Source: Sphingobium sp. 66-54 (lineage in GTDB: Bacteria > Pseudomonadota > Alphaproteobacteria > Sphingomonadales > Sphingomonadaceae). Taken from it: a DNA stretch of 64,000 nucleotides. Location: the NCBI GenBank assembly GCA_001899715.1, contig MKWI01000013.1, forward strand, positions 62,001-126,000. Direction: 5' to 3'. A model generated the notes under the pieces. It had not been told where the DNA came from. It saw nothing but the letters and a program-made list of their open reading frames with translations, and ran no database searches. Of the stretch, positions 1 through 7,974 are shown piece by piece. How positions within the stretch are numbered: position 1 is the first letter of the stretch; each line of letters starts with the position of its first letter. The translations under genes and the position numbers were made by a program.

Positions 1-1375
1 TGCCGTCACGGATCGCCCAGACGACAAGGCTGGCGCCGCGCACGATATCGCCGGCGGCGAACACGCCGTCGATGCTGGTCATCATCGTGCGGTGGTCGAC
101 GCGCAGCGTGCCCCAGCGGGTGACGGCGAGCGACGGCTCCCTGAACATCGCCGGCAGGTCTTCGGCATCGAAGCCGAGCGCCTTGATGACGAGATCGGCC
201 GGGGCGTGGGTCTCGCTGTCCGGCTCCGGCTCGGGGGCGCGGCGGCCCGACGCGTCCGGCTGGCCGAGGCGCATGCGGTTGTAGATGACGCCGGTGACGT
301 GCTCCGTCCCCTCACAGGCGATGGGGCCGGAGAGCCAGACGAACTCGACGCCCTCATCCTCGGCATTCTGCACCTCGCGCGGCGAGCCCGGCATGTTGTC
401 GCGGTCGCGCCGATAGAGGCAGCGGATGCTCTTCGCGCCCTGACGGAGCGCGGTGCGCACGCAGTCCATGGCGGTATCGCCACCGCCGATCACGATCACG
501 TCCTTGCCGGTGGCGAGCAGCGAGCCGTCCTCATGCTCGGGCACGGCGTCGCCATAGCCGGCGCGGTTGGAGGCGGTAAGATAATCGAGCGCCTTGACGA
601 TGCCCGGCGCGCCGACGCCCGGCATCTTGATGTCGCGCGCCTTGTAGACGCCGGTCGCGATCAGCACCGCCGTATGCCGCTCGCGTAGCTCGGCGAAGGT
701 GGCGTCCCGGCCGACCTCGAAGCCCAGATGGAAGTGGATGCCCGCCTGCACCAGCCGCTCGACCCGGCGGCCGACCACCTCCTTCTCCAGCTTGAAGCCG
801 GGGATACCGTAGACGAGCAGGCCGCCGGCGCGGTCGTAGCGGTCGTAGACATGCACCTCGTGCCCCTCGCGGCGGAGATATTCGGCGGCGGTGAGGCCCG
901 CCGGCCCGGCACCGATGACGCCCACGGAAAGCCCCGTTGCCGCGCCGACCTGCACCGGCTCGACCCAGCCCTGCTCCCACGCGGTGTCGGTGATATACTT
1001 CTCGACCGCGCCGATGGTGACGGCGCCGTGGCCGGCCGTCTCGATCACGCAATTGCCCTCGCACAGACGGTCCTGCGGGCAGATGCGGCCGCAGATCTCC
1101 GGCATGGTGGAAGTCATGTTGCTCAGCTCATAGGCCTCGCGCAGCCGGCCCTCGGCGGTGAGCTTGAGCCAGTCGGGAATGTGGTTGTGGACCGGGCAGT
1201 GCACCGAGCAATAGGGCACGCCGCATTGCGAGCAGCGCGCGGCCTGCTCGCGCGCCTTCTCCTCGGCGAAATTGGCCGCGATTTCCGCGAAATCCTGGGT
1301 GCGTTCGTCCGCCGCGCGCTTCTCCGGATAGGATTGCGCGTCCGTCACGAACTTGAGCATCGGATTCTTGGCCAT
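1..1375 (-). CDS. gltD: Glutamate synthase (NADPH) small subunit, 3' end cut by window
   Basis: This is the flavoprotein subunit that passes electrons from NADPH to the GltB large subunit for glutamate synthesis from glutamine and 2-oxoglutarate. The N-terminal part has the cysteine clusters CSQCGVPYCSVHCPVHN and CGRICPQDRLCEGNC that bind 4Fe-4S centres. These are followed by an FAD-binding GAGPAGL motif and an NAD(P)H-binding GGGDTAMD motif. About 458 residues are visible, close to the usual length of about 480, so only the C-terminus is missing beyond the left edge. The start ATG at 1375 gives the usual Met-Ala-Lys N-terminus. gltB is not in the window; it may lie beyond the left edge. Confidence 0.95.
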   Translation of the reverse strand, partial: MAKNPMLKFVTDAQSYPEKRAADERTQDFAEIAANFAEEKAREQAARCSQCGVPYCSVHCPVHNHIPDWLKLTAEGRLREAYELSNMTSTMPEICGRICPQDRLCEGNCVIETAGHGAVTIGAVEKYITDTAWEQGWVEPVQVGAATGLSVGVIGAGPAGLTAAEYLRREGHEVHVYDRYDRAGGLLVYGIPGFKLEKEVVGRRVERLVQAGIHFHLGFEVGRDATFAELRERHTAVLIATGVYKARDIKMPGVGAPGIVKALDYLTASNRAGYGDAVPEHEDGSLLATGKDVIVIGGGDTAMDCVRTALRQGAKSIRCLYRRDRDNMPGSPREVQNAEDEGVEFVWLSGPIACEGTEHVTGVIYNRMRLGQPDASGRRAPEPEPDSETHAPADLVIKALGFDAEDLPAMFREPSLAVTRWGTLRVDHRTMMTSIDGVFAAGDIVRGASLVVWAIRDG

Positions 1376-1537
1376 GTGGCAGGCTCCCTTGTCAGCGGGG
1401 AGCGCGGTAGTTTTCCACAGGGCGCGAGTCACGCATTTTCCAACATATATGGCATAATAACTGCCGTATTTTTTGACGGATTTTCGATTTAACCAGCTTT
1501 TCGCTTATCTTCCCTCATAAATAGGACCGTATCGGAC

Positions 1538-2347
1538 TTATCGTGCCAGCAGCCAGATCAACGCTGCCGCCCCGGCGACGATCCGATACCAGGCGAAGGG
1601 GGCGAAGCCGCGACGCGAAACGAAGCCGACGAACAGCTTGATGACGATGATCGCCACAAGGAACGAGACGACGAAGCCGATGGCGATATCGCCCCAGGCG
1701 GTCGCGCCGCTCATCAGCGCGTCGCGGGCCTTGTAGCTCTCCAGCGTGGTCGCCCCGAGCATGGTGGGGATGGCGAGGAAGAAGGAGAATTCCGCCGCCG
1801 TCTTGCGGTCCACGCCGAGCGCGAGCGCGCCCATGATCGTCGCGCCCGAACGGCTGACGCCGGGGATCATCGAGAGGCATTGGAGGATGCCGATGCCGAA
1901 CGCGCGCGAGAAGGGGATGCGATCCACTCCGGAATAGCGGAAGGTGCCGATCAGCCGCTCGATCAGCAGGATGGCGATGCCGCCGAGGATCAGCGCGACG
2001 GCGACCACCTTGGGCGCGCCGAGCAGCGTCTCGATCTGGCTGTGCAGGATGAGGCCGAGCACGGCGGAGGGAAGGAAGGCGAGCAGCAGGTTGGCGAGGA
2101 AGCGCCAGCTCGACGCCTCGCGGCCGAGCAGGCCGGTCGCCACGCCCCAGAAGGTGCGCCAGTAGAGCACCACCACGGCGAGGATCGCGCCGAGCTGGAT
2201 GACGACGTTGAAGGTCGCCCACTCGGCCGAATCGTAGCCGAGCAGCTCGCTGGCGAGGATGAGGTGGCCGGTGGACGAGACCGGCAGAAACTCGGTCAGC
2301 CCCTCGACGATGCCGAGCAGGATGACGGTCAAGAGATGGCTATCCAT
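1538..2347 (-). CDS. uppP: Undecaprenyl-diphosphatase
   Basis: An integral membrane phosphatase that recycles undecaprenyl diphosphate to the monophosphate carrier used for peptidoglycan and other envelope polymers. The 269-residue length is typical. The first family signature, GLTEFLPVSSTGHL, lies at residues 16-29 and holds catalytic glutamates; the second, IPGVSRSG, is at 161-168 and holds the active arginine. The rest is a series of hydrophobic helices. It lies 51 bases downstream of the NDUFA9-like gene on the same strand, so the two are probably co-transcribed. Confidence 0.96.
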   Translation of the reverse strand: MDSHLLTVILLGIVEGLTEFLPVSSTGHLILASELLGYDSAEWATFNVVIQLGAILAVVVLYWRTFWGVATGLLGREASSWRFLANLLLAFLPSAVLGLILHSQIETLLGAPKVVAVALILGGIAILLIERLIGTFRYSGVDRIPFSRAFGIGILQCLSMIPGVSRSGATIMGALALGVDRKTAAEFSFFLAIPTMLGATTLESYKARDALMSGATAWGDIAIGFVVSFLVAIIVIKLFVGFVSRRGFAPFAWYRIVAGAAALIWLLAR

Positions 2348-2398
2348 GGCGCATCATCCCGTTCGCGATGGGGAGGGGGAGAGGGAGATGGGCGGGGA

Positions 2399-3361
2399 TC
2401 AGGCGCGGGCCGTGGCCCCGAACCGGCCCTTGCGGCGATATTGCGTGAGCCAGGCGGGGGCGAACGCTGCCAGCGGGCCGGGGCGGATACCGAAGGCGGC
2501 GAAGCCCTTGGCGCCCTTCGCCACCACATTGTCGCTGAGCAGCATCTGGAACTGGTCGCGCGTGATCGGCGCGCACGGTGCCCAGCCGGTCAGGGTGGCG
2601 AGCGCCTTGGCGGCACCGTCCGGCACGGGCAGGAAGCGCACCTCGCGGCCGGTCTGCCCGGCGATCCAGCGATTGATCTCGGCCAGCGAGACGATATCCG
2701 GCCCGCCCAGCTCGTAGCTTTGGCCGCCGAAGCGCTCCGGCTTGTCGACGGCGAGCGCGATGGCGCGGGCGACGTCGCCGACATGGACGGGCTGGAACTT
2801 CGTCGCGCCGCGAATGACCGGCACGGCGCGCAGCAGCGGCGTTGCCGAGCCGGTGACGATGAGCTGGGCGAAGCGGTTGGTGAACTGGTCGTCCTGCCCG
2901 AAGAGGATCGACGGGCGCAGGATCGTCGCCTTGGGAAAGGCTGTGCGCACAGCCTCCTCGCCCTGGCCCTTGGTGCGGCCGTAGGTGGAGGGGCTCGCGC
3001 TGTCCGCGCCGATGGCGGAGACATGCACCAGCGCCTCCGCACCGGTCGCGGCCGCTGCCTCGGCAATATTGCGCGCGCCGTCGACATGGGCGGCCTGCAT
3101 GGGGCCGCGCAGCAGGCCGACGAGGTTGATCGCCGCGCCCGCGCCGGTCATCGCCGCGCGCACCTGGTCGGGCTTGGTGACGTCGGCCGCGACGAACTGC
3201 GTCTGGCCCATATTGCCGAGCGAGCGGATCGCCACGGCACTCAGCGGATTGCGCTGGGCAATCCGCACGCGATAGCCCCTGGAGAGCAGTTCCTGCGCGA
3301 CCTGACGGCCGAGGAAGCCGCCGCCGCCAAACACCACCACCGGCTTGTCCGCTCTGTTCAT
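2399..3361 (-). CDS. Complex I NDUFA9-like NAD(P)-dependent epimerase/dehydratase family protein
   Basis: An atypical short-chain dehydrogenase of the extended NAD-epimerase type, related to the NDUFA9 accessory subunit of respiratory complex I. The N-terminus has a Rossmann motif, VVVFGGGGFLG, and the body carries family features such as a DVTKPDQV segment and LRPSILFG. At 320 residues it has normal family length. The ATG at 3361 was chosen because a GAGGG sequence lies about 8 bases upstream; an ATG two codons earlier (3367) sits too close to it. Its enzymatic substrate is unknown. It probably shares an operon with uppP. Confidence 0.85.
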   Translation of the reverse strand: MNRADKPVVVFGGGGFLGRQVAQELLSRGYRVRIAQRNPLSAVAIRSLGNMGQTQFVAADVTKPDQVRAAMTGAGAAINLVGLLRGPMQAAHVDGARNIAEAAAATGAEALVHVSAIGADSASPSTYGRTKGQGEEAVRTAFPKATILRPSILFGQDDQFTNRFAQLIVTGSATPLLRAVPVIRGATKFQPVHVGDVARAIALAVDKPERFGGQSYELGGPDIVSLAEINRWIAGQTGREVRFLPVPDGAAKALATLTGWAPCAPITRDQFQMLLSDNVVAKGAKGFAAFGIRPGPLAAFAPAWLTQYRRKGRFGATARA

Positions 3362-3568
3362 TGCCATGTCCCTCGTCGTCACCCTGTGTCTGTCCGTCTG
3401 TGCTTGCCTGCTCGAATGTGGCGGCCACCCTTGCAACAGCCGCGCGCGCAAGACAACCGCGCTGTGCGGCGAGTCGTGGCGATGCGCGCCGGGAGCGGGG
3501 TCGCGCATGAACTTTCTGTCATCTCCCTGTCAGCCTCAAGACACGGCGCTGAGGATAGAGCGGAGGCG

Positions 3569-3985
3569 ATGCGCTGGCCGCCCCGCCTGCTCTATGCTGC
3601 TGTGCTGCTCCTCGCGGCGGTGCCGCCGCTGCTCTCCTCGCGTCTGGCGCGACCGCTACAGGCGCCACCCGCGCATGGCGACCGTGCCGGATTGACGCTG
3701 GGCACGCGGCCGGACCGGCAGGTGGTCGTCACCAGCGTGCGGGCCGACGGGGTGGCGGATCGCGGCGGACTGGCGGTGGGCGATGCGCTGCACGCCGTCG
3801 CCGGCCGACGCGTCACCGGCGCGGCGATGGCGCGGCGGCTGATCGACGATCCGCTCCGCTGCACCACGCGGGTCGATTTCCGTCGCGGCGGCGCCGCGCG
3901 CGTGGCAAGACTGCGGCGGTGCACGGCGCCGGGGCAGGCGGAAGGGAGGGGCGATGGGCCGCAAGATACTGCTCGTGGAAGATGA
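3569..3985 (+). CDS. Small exported PDZ-domain protein upstream of a two-component system
   Basis: A 138-residue protein with an N-terminal hydrophobic segment (LLYAAVLLLAAVPPLL) that could be a signal peptide or membrane anchor. A single PDZ-like domain follows; the segment SVRADGVADRGGLAVGDALHAV is typical of the ligand-groove region of bacterial PDZ domains. No protease domain is present. The start ATG at 3569 has a GGAG just upstream. The end of the gene overlaps the start of the response regulator by 32 bases in another frame, so the three genes look like one operon. It may present a periplasmic signal to the kinase, but that is inference. Confidence 0.7.
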   Translation: MRWPPRLLYAAVLLLAAVPPLLSSRLARPLQAPPAHGDRAGLTLGTRPDRQVVVTSVRADGVADRGGLAVGDALHAVAGRRVTGAAMARRLIDDPLRCTTRVDFRRGGAARVARLRRCTAPGQAEGRGDGPQDTARGR

Positions 3986-4634
3986 CCGGACGACCGCCGA
4001 TTTCATCCTCAAAGGCCTCGCCGAGCACGGCCATGTCGGCGACCATTGCGATAACGGTCGCGACGGCCTGTTCATGGCGACGGACGGCGGCTACGACGCG
4101 ATCGTCCTCGACCGGATGCTGCCGGGCATGGACGGCCTTTCCCTGCTCGGCGCGCTGCGGGCGGCGGGCATCGAGACGCCGGTGATCCTGCTTTCCGCGC
4201 TCGGATCGGTGGACGACCGGGTGACGGGCCTCACTGCCGGGTCGGACGATTATCTGGTCAAGCCCTTTGCCTTCGCCGAGTTGCTTGCCCGGCTGGAATT
4301 GGTGATGCGCCGGCGCGGCAGCGGCACGGCGGTGGAGACGGCGCTCGCCTGCGGCCCGCTGCACATGGATCTGTTGCGGCGGGAGGTACGGCGTGGCGGG
4401 CGGGCGGTCGACCTCCAGCCGCGCGAGTTCCGCCTGCTCGAATATCTGCTGCGCCATGCCGGGCAGGTCGTCACCCGCACCATGCTGCTCGAAGGCGTGT
4501 GGGATTATCATTTCGACCCCGGCACCAACGTGATCGACGTGCATATCAGCCGCCTGCGCCGCAAGATCGACGGCACGGGTGAGCCGCCGCTCATCCATAC
4601 CGTGCGCGGCGCTGGCTATCGGCTGGGCGAATGA
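3954..4634 (+). CDS. OmpR-family response regulator
   Basis: A 226-residue DNA-binding response regulator. The receiver domain (about residues 1-115) has the acidic pair E9-D10, the phosphoacceptor Asp53 in VLDRMLPGMDG, Ser81 and Lys103 in VKPF. The C-terminal winged-helix domain (about 125-224) ends in the typical HISRLRRKID and IHTVRGAGYRL segments. It overlaps the downstream kinase gene by four bases (ATGA), indicating translational coupling, and overlaps the upstream PDZ gene. The sensed signal is not evident. Family resemblance is to QseB/PmrA-type regulators. Confidence 0.95.
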   Translation: MGRKILLVEDDRTTADFILKGLAEHGHVGDHCDNGRDGLFMATDGGYDAIVLDRMLPGMDGLSLLGALRAAGIETPVILLSALGSVDDRVTGLTAGSDDYLVKPFAFAELLARLELVMRRRGSGTAVETALACGPLHMDLLRREVRRGGRAVDLQPREFRLLEYLLRHAGQVVTRTMLLEGVWDYHFDPGTNVIDVHISRLRRKIDGTGEPPLIHTVRGAGYRLGE

Positions 4635-6013
4635 GCAAGGAGACGACCGGGCCGGGCGGCGGCTGGACGCGCCGGCTGCGTTCCTCGCACATCCGCTTCA
4701 TCGGCCTCATCCTGCTGCTGGAGTTGCTGTTCGGCGGAGCGCTGCTGCTCTCCATCACCCAGCTCGTGCGCGCGGATCTCGACGCGGCGGATAGCGCCAT
4801 CGCCACGGAAGCGCGCGACACGCTGCTCGCCATCGCCCGCGACGAGGGCGATGCCTCGCTGATGAGCGCGGTGACGGCGCGGGTGAGCGACGACGCGGAC
4901 GGCGTGGTGCTGCTTGTCGATCGTGCGGGCAAGCGCATCGCCGGTAATCTCGCCGCCTGGCCGCCCAACGTCACAATCGGCGCGCGCTGGACCAAGGCTA
5001 TGCTCTATCGGATCGGCGATAGCGCGCCCGCGCCGTTCGGCATCGCAGCCGCGCGCCTGCCGGACGGGCGGCGACTGCTGGTCGGCGAGCGCACCGACGA
5101 GAGCGACCAGATCCGTCAGACGGTGGAGGGGGCCCTGCTCACCGCGCTGCTGCTGGCGCTGCCGCTGGCGATCGTCGGCGCCTGGCTAGCGGTGCATATC
5201 ATCGACCGGCGCATCGCCCGTATCGCGGCGACGGCGGCGGGCGTCGGTGCGGGAGATATCGGCCGGCGCGTGCCGCTCGACGGTTCGGGCGACAGCTTCG
5301 ACATGCTGGCGCGGGCAATCAACGCCATGCTGGACCGGATCGGCGAACTGCTGGCCGAGCTGCGCACGGTGACGGACAGCATCGCGCACGATCTGCGCTC
5401 GCCGCTCACCCGTATGCGTGCGCGGATCGACCGGGCGATGGAGACCGACGACCCCGCCGCGCTGCGTGCTGCCATCGACGGGATCAGCCGGGAGGCGGAT
5501 GCGCTGCTGGCGATGCTCGCCTCCGCGCTGGAGATCAGCCGCATGGAGGCGGGCATCGGCCGCGACCGGCTCGTGCCCACCGATCTGGCTGCGATGCTGG
5601 CCGATATCGGCGAGCTTTACGAGCCGCTGGTGGAGGAGCAGGGGCGCGGCCTGATCCTCGCGGTCGTGGCGCCGGTGAACGCGCCGGTCCACCGCGAGCT
5701 GCTGGGGCAGGCGCTGTCCAACCTCATTGATAATGCGCTCAAATATGGGGCGGGGCAGGTGACGCTCTCGCTGCGTGCGGAGGGCGGCATGGCGCTCATC
5801 GGCGTGGCGGACGAGGGTGCGGGCATCCCGCAGACGCGGGAGGCCGAGGCATTACGCCGGTTCGGGCGACTCGACTCCGCGCGGGGGATTGCCGGAGCCG
5901 GCCTCGGCCTCTCGCTCGTCGCGGCGGTGGCCCGGATGCATGGCGGGCGCCTCCGGTTCATCCGGCGCGGCGATGGATTCATTGTGGAAATGCTGATCGC
6001 GCCCGCCGGCTGA
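4631..6013 (+). CDS. Sensor histidine kinase, membrane-bound
   Basis: A 460-residue kinase partnered with the response regulator immediately upstream. Transmembrane helices are at about residues 22-43 and 168-190, enclosing a periplasmic loop of about 125 residues. A HAMP linker follows (about 190-240), then the phosphoacceptor helix with His253 in DSIAHDLRSPLTRMR. The ATP-binding domain shows the N box with Asn365 and Asn368, G1 box DEGAGIP (394-400) and G2 box GAGLGLSLV (422-430). All residues needed for autophosphorylation are present. The periplasmic domain is not one I recognise, so the ligand is unknown. Confidence 0.95.
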   Translation: MSKETTGPGGGWTRRLRSSHIRFIGLILLLELLFGGALLLSITQLVRADLDAADSAIATEARDTLLAIARDEGDASLMSAVTARVSDDADGVVLLVDRAGKRIAGNLAAWPPNVTIGARWTKAMLYRIGDSAPAPFGIAAARLPDGRRLLVGERTDESDQIRQTVEGALLTALLLALPLAIVGAWLAVHIIDRRIARIAATAAGVGAGDIGRRVPLDGSGDSFDMLARAINAMLDRIGELLAELRTVTDSIAHDLRSPLTRMRARIDRAMETDDPAALRAAIDGISREADALLAMLASALEISRMEAGIGRDRLVPTDLAAMLADIGELYEPLVEEQGRGLILAVVAPVNAPVHRELLGQALSNLIDNALKYGAGQVTLSLRAEGGMALIGVADEGAGIPQTREAEALRRFGRLDSARGIAGAGLGLSLVAAVARMHGGRLRFIRRGDGFIVEMLIAPAG

Positions 6014-6035
6014 ACGAGCCCGGCGGGCGGTCTGA

Positions 6036-6077
6036 CCGGAGCCGGCGCAGTGCAGGGGGGAGGGGCGCCGGCTCCGG
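6036..6077. terminator. Hairpin between convergent genes, probable bidirectional terminator
   Basis: A perfect 13-bp inverted repeat, CCGGAGCCGGCGC at 6036-6048 and its complement at 6065-6077, lies 22 bases after the kinase stop codon and just before the end of the convergent small gene. There is no clear T-run, so it may stabilise transcript ends rather than act as a classical intrinsic terminator. Confidence 0.6.
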
Positions 6078-6087
6078 ATCAGGGCGC

Positions 6088-6282
6088 CTACTTCTTGGCC
6101 GGGGTCGCCGGCGTGGCGGTGGACGAGGTGGCCGGGGCGGCGCTCGTCTTCTTGGCCGCTTTCTCCTTCTTCACATGATGCGAATCGGCCTTTGCGGGCT
6201 TGGCCATCGCGCCGGATGCGATGAGCGGGGTGGCGAGAACGGCCAGCGAGGCGAGGCCAACGGTAATCAGGCGACGGTTCAT
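6088..6282 (-). CDS. Small secreted lysine/alanine/threonine-rich protein
   Basis: A 64-residue protein with a clear Sec signal peptide (basic MNRR, then a hydrophobic stretch, then an ASGAMA cleavage region). The mature part is short, low-complexity and basic, with HHVKKEKAAKK and a PATSSTATPATPAKK tail. The start at 6282 is supported by a strong ribosome site AAGGAGATCATC directly upstream. No function is recognised; similar small basic exported peptides are common in sphingomonads. Confidence 0.65.
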   Translation of the reverse strand: MNRRLITVGLASLAVLATPLIASGAMAKPAKADSHHVKKEKAAKKTSAAPATSSTATPATPAKK

Positions 6283-6403
6283 GATGATCTCCTTGGTGTG
6301 CGACCCTGCATGGACCGCGCCCGCCTTGTCGCGCATCCGGCGCATCGGGAGCGTGACGGAGAGATGAACTTTTGGACATGTAGGCCGGTCGGCCGGTGCG
6401 CGG

Positions 6404-7051
6404 TCATCCGTGCGGCAGAGGCGTAGGCGGGGCGAGCGAGGCGAGGTCCGCGCGGGCGTGCCGCATGATCCGCCAGCCGCCGCTCAGGCCGAGGCTCGCC
6501 AGCACGGCGGCGACGACGATGTCCGGCCAGGCCGTGCCGGTGCCGAATACGCCCAGCGCGGCCGCGACCACTGCGACGTTGCCGATCGCATCGTTGCGCG
6601 AGCAGATCCACACCGAGCGGCGGTTGGCGTCACCTTCCCGGTAACGCCACAGCATCAGCGCGCAGGCAAGGTTGGCGATCAGTGCCAGCGTGCCGACGAT
6701 GCCCATCGTCTCCGCCTTGGGCAAGGTGCCGGTGAGCGCCATCCAGGCCGTGCTCGCGAGGATCCACAGGCCGAGCAGGGCGAGCGATGCGCCCTTGAGC
6801 AATGCGGCGCGGGCGCGCCATTGCAGCGCCAGCCCGGCGACGCCCAGGCTGATCGCGTAATTGGCGCTATCGCCGAGGAAATCGAGCGCGTCGGCCTTGA
6901 GCGCGGCGGAATGGGCGGCGACACCCGCGCCGATCTCCACCGCGAACATGCCGGCGTTGATCGCCAGCGCGATCCACAGCACGCGGCGCCACGCCCTGTC
7001 ATTGCCCTGAGCCGGCTCCGATCCGCAGCCGTCGCAGCATCCGCCTGCCAT
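6404..7051 (-). CDS. Short cation diffusion facilitator (CDF) heavy-metal exporter
   Basis: A 215-residue CDF-family cation/proton antiporter predicted to export Zn2+, Cd2+ or a similar ion across the inner membrane. The transport-site motifs are visible: D57xxxD61 in ALDFLGD (helix 2) and N153-D154xxxN158 in SRNDAIGN (helix 5). The N-terminus carries a possible metal-binding CCDGC cluster. The usual C-terminal cytoplasmic dimer domain of CDF proteins is missing; the protein ends soon after helix 6. It is divergent from a MerR regulator whose operator sits inside its promoter, which supports metal-induced expression. Confidence 0.88.
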   Translation of the reverse strand: MAGGCCDGCGSEPAQGNDRAWRRVLWIALAINAGMFAVEIGAGVAAHSAALKADALDFLGDSANYAISLGVAGLALQWRARAALLKGASLALLGLWILASTAWMALTGTLPKAETMGIVGTLALIANLACALMLWRYREGDANRRSVWICSRNDAIGNVAVVAAALGVFGTGTAWPDIVVAAVLASLGLSGGWRIMRHARADLASLAPPTPLPHG

Positions 7052-7082
7052 TGCCTACCTCGCATTCTATGCAGCGGGGAGC

Positions 7083-7113
7083 TATATGCACCCTGTAGTC
7101 CCTACAGGGTCAA
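7083..7113 (-). promoter_or_regulatory. MerR-type promoter/operator with long spacer for the CDF gene
   Basis: On the minus strand a TTGACC -35 element (7108-7113) and a CATATA -10 element (7083-7088) are separated by 19 bp, the over-long spacing typical of MerR-activated promoters. The spacer region holds a perfect dyad, ACCCTGTAG (7090-7098), TCC, CTACAGGGT (7102-7110), matching the known pattern of ZntR/CadR/PbrR operators. The site lies between the CDF gene and the divergent merR-type gene, so it probably controls both. Confidence 0.85.
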
Positions 7114-7117
7114 GGCC

Positions 7118-7522
7118 ATGACGATGACGATTGGCGAACTGGGCAAGGCGACCGGCACCAAGGTCGAGACGGTCCGCTATTACGAGCGCATCGGGCTGCT
7201 GCCCGCGCCGCCGCGCACCGGCGGCAATTATCGCAGCTACGCGGCGGCGGAACTGGGCCGGCTGTCGTTCATCCGCCGTGCGCGCGACCTCGGCTTTTCG
7301 CTCGATCAGGTGCGGGCACTGCTCTCGCTCAGCGATGATCGCGCGCGTGATTGCGCCACGGTCGATGCGCTGGCGCGCGATCACCTTGCGGAGGTGGAGC
7401 GCAAGATCGCGGACCTGCAAGCGCTGCGGCGCGAGTTGGCGGCGATCATCGCGTCCTGCGGGGGTGGCACCGTGGCCGACTGCCGGATCATCGAGGCGCT
7501 GGGGCCGGGGAGAGTGGCATAA
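7118..7522 (+). CDS. MerR-family heavy-metal regulator (ZntR/CadR/PbrR type)
   Basis: A 134-residue MerR regulator. The N-terminal winged helix (IGELGKATGTKVETVRYYER) is followed by a long dimerisation helix. Cys79, Cys114 and Cys122 are placed like the metal-binding cysteines of ZntR, CadR and PbrR, with the C-terminal loop SCGGGTVADC. This indicates sensing of Zn, Cd or Pb rather than copper or oxidative stress. The start ATG is 8 bases from the operator dyad, as expected for an autoregulated gene. The likely target is the divergent CDF exporter. Confidence 0.9.
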   Translation: MTMTIGELGKATGTKVETVRYYERIGLLPAPPRTGGNYRSYAAAELGRLSFIRRARDLGFSLDQVRALLSLSDDRARDCATVDALARDHLAEVERKIADLQALRRELAAIIASCGGGTVADCRIIEALGPGRVA

Positions 7523-7585
7523 GGCCGGCTAGAACGGATCGACGTTCAGGAGATGGTGCGCCGGAGTTGCAGACGACCGCAGGGT

Positions 7586-7695
7586 AAAATGACGGGTTTG
7601 CGTGACCTGGAGCGCAGGAGCTTCCGGTCCATGAGCACCGCAAGCGCGCAGAATCGCCATTTGCAGGCCGTCAGGGATGAATATAGATAGCGCCT
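7586..7695 (-). repeat. MITE-like element, decayed copy (minus orientation)
   Basis: Read on the minus strand from 7695, this region matches 40575-40686 at roughly nine positions in ten over the central 95 bases. The left end keeps most of the terminal repeat (AGGCGCTATCTATATTC versus AGGCGCTGTCTGCATTC in the other copy). The far end toward about 7556 is poorly conserved. It lies in the space between the convergent merR-type gene and PQQ dehydrogenase gene. Confidence 0.7.
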
Positions 7696-7727
7696 GGAGG
7701 GGCCTCTGGTTCAGGTTGAACCGTGCT

Positions 7728-7804
7728 GTGCTCCTGCGCAGGCAGGAGCCCATTGCAGAATGGAACCGCTCGTGCGCCCTGAGCTCCTGCCTGCGCAGGA
7801 GCAC
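7728..7804. repeat. Dispersed hairpin repeat, full copy
   Basis: A 77-bp near-perfect inverted repeat. The outer arms begin GTGCTCCTGCGCAGGCAGGA and end with the complementary GCAGGAGCAC; about 30 bases of less conserved loop lie between. The same arms recur at 13539, 40762, 45198, 47988, 56384 and 62324, always between genes. The remainder of the 7523-7974 gap holds only the MITE-like copy and no gene. Confidence 0.85.
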
Positions 7805-7974
7805 TGATCCTATCTTGTGCTGACAAACCTAACGTGTCTCGACTACGCTCGACCCGAACGGAGAGGCGGGATCAGCCGGAGAGGATCGCTGCCTTCCGTC
7901 AGACGTTCCGCCCGTCATGTCGAAACAAGTTCGACAAAACGGTTCGAGGCGGAACGGTTTCCCTTCGTGTTCTC

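Noticed and set aside
1880..3568. Open frame upstream of the PDZ gene in the same frame
   Set aside because: It is antisense to uppP and the NDUFA9-like gene; only the segment from ATG 3569 looks like a real protein.
7523..7974. Possible CRISPR array because of repeated CTCCTGC units
   Set aside because: Only two inverted arms with no regular spacers and no cas genes; it is a palindromic interspersed repeat.
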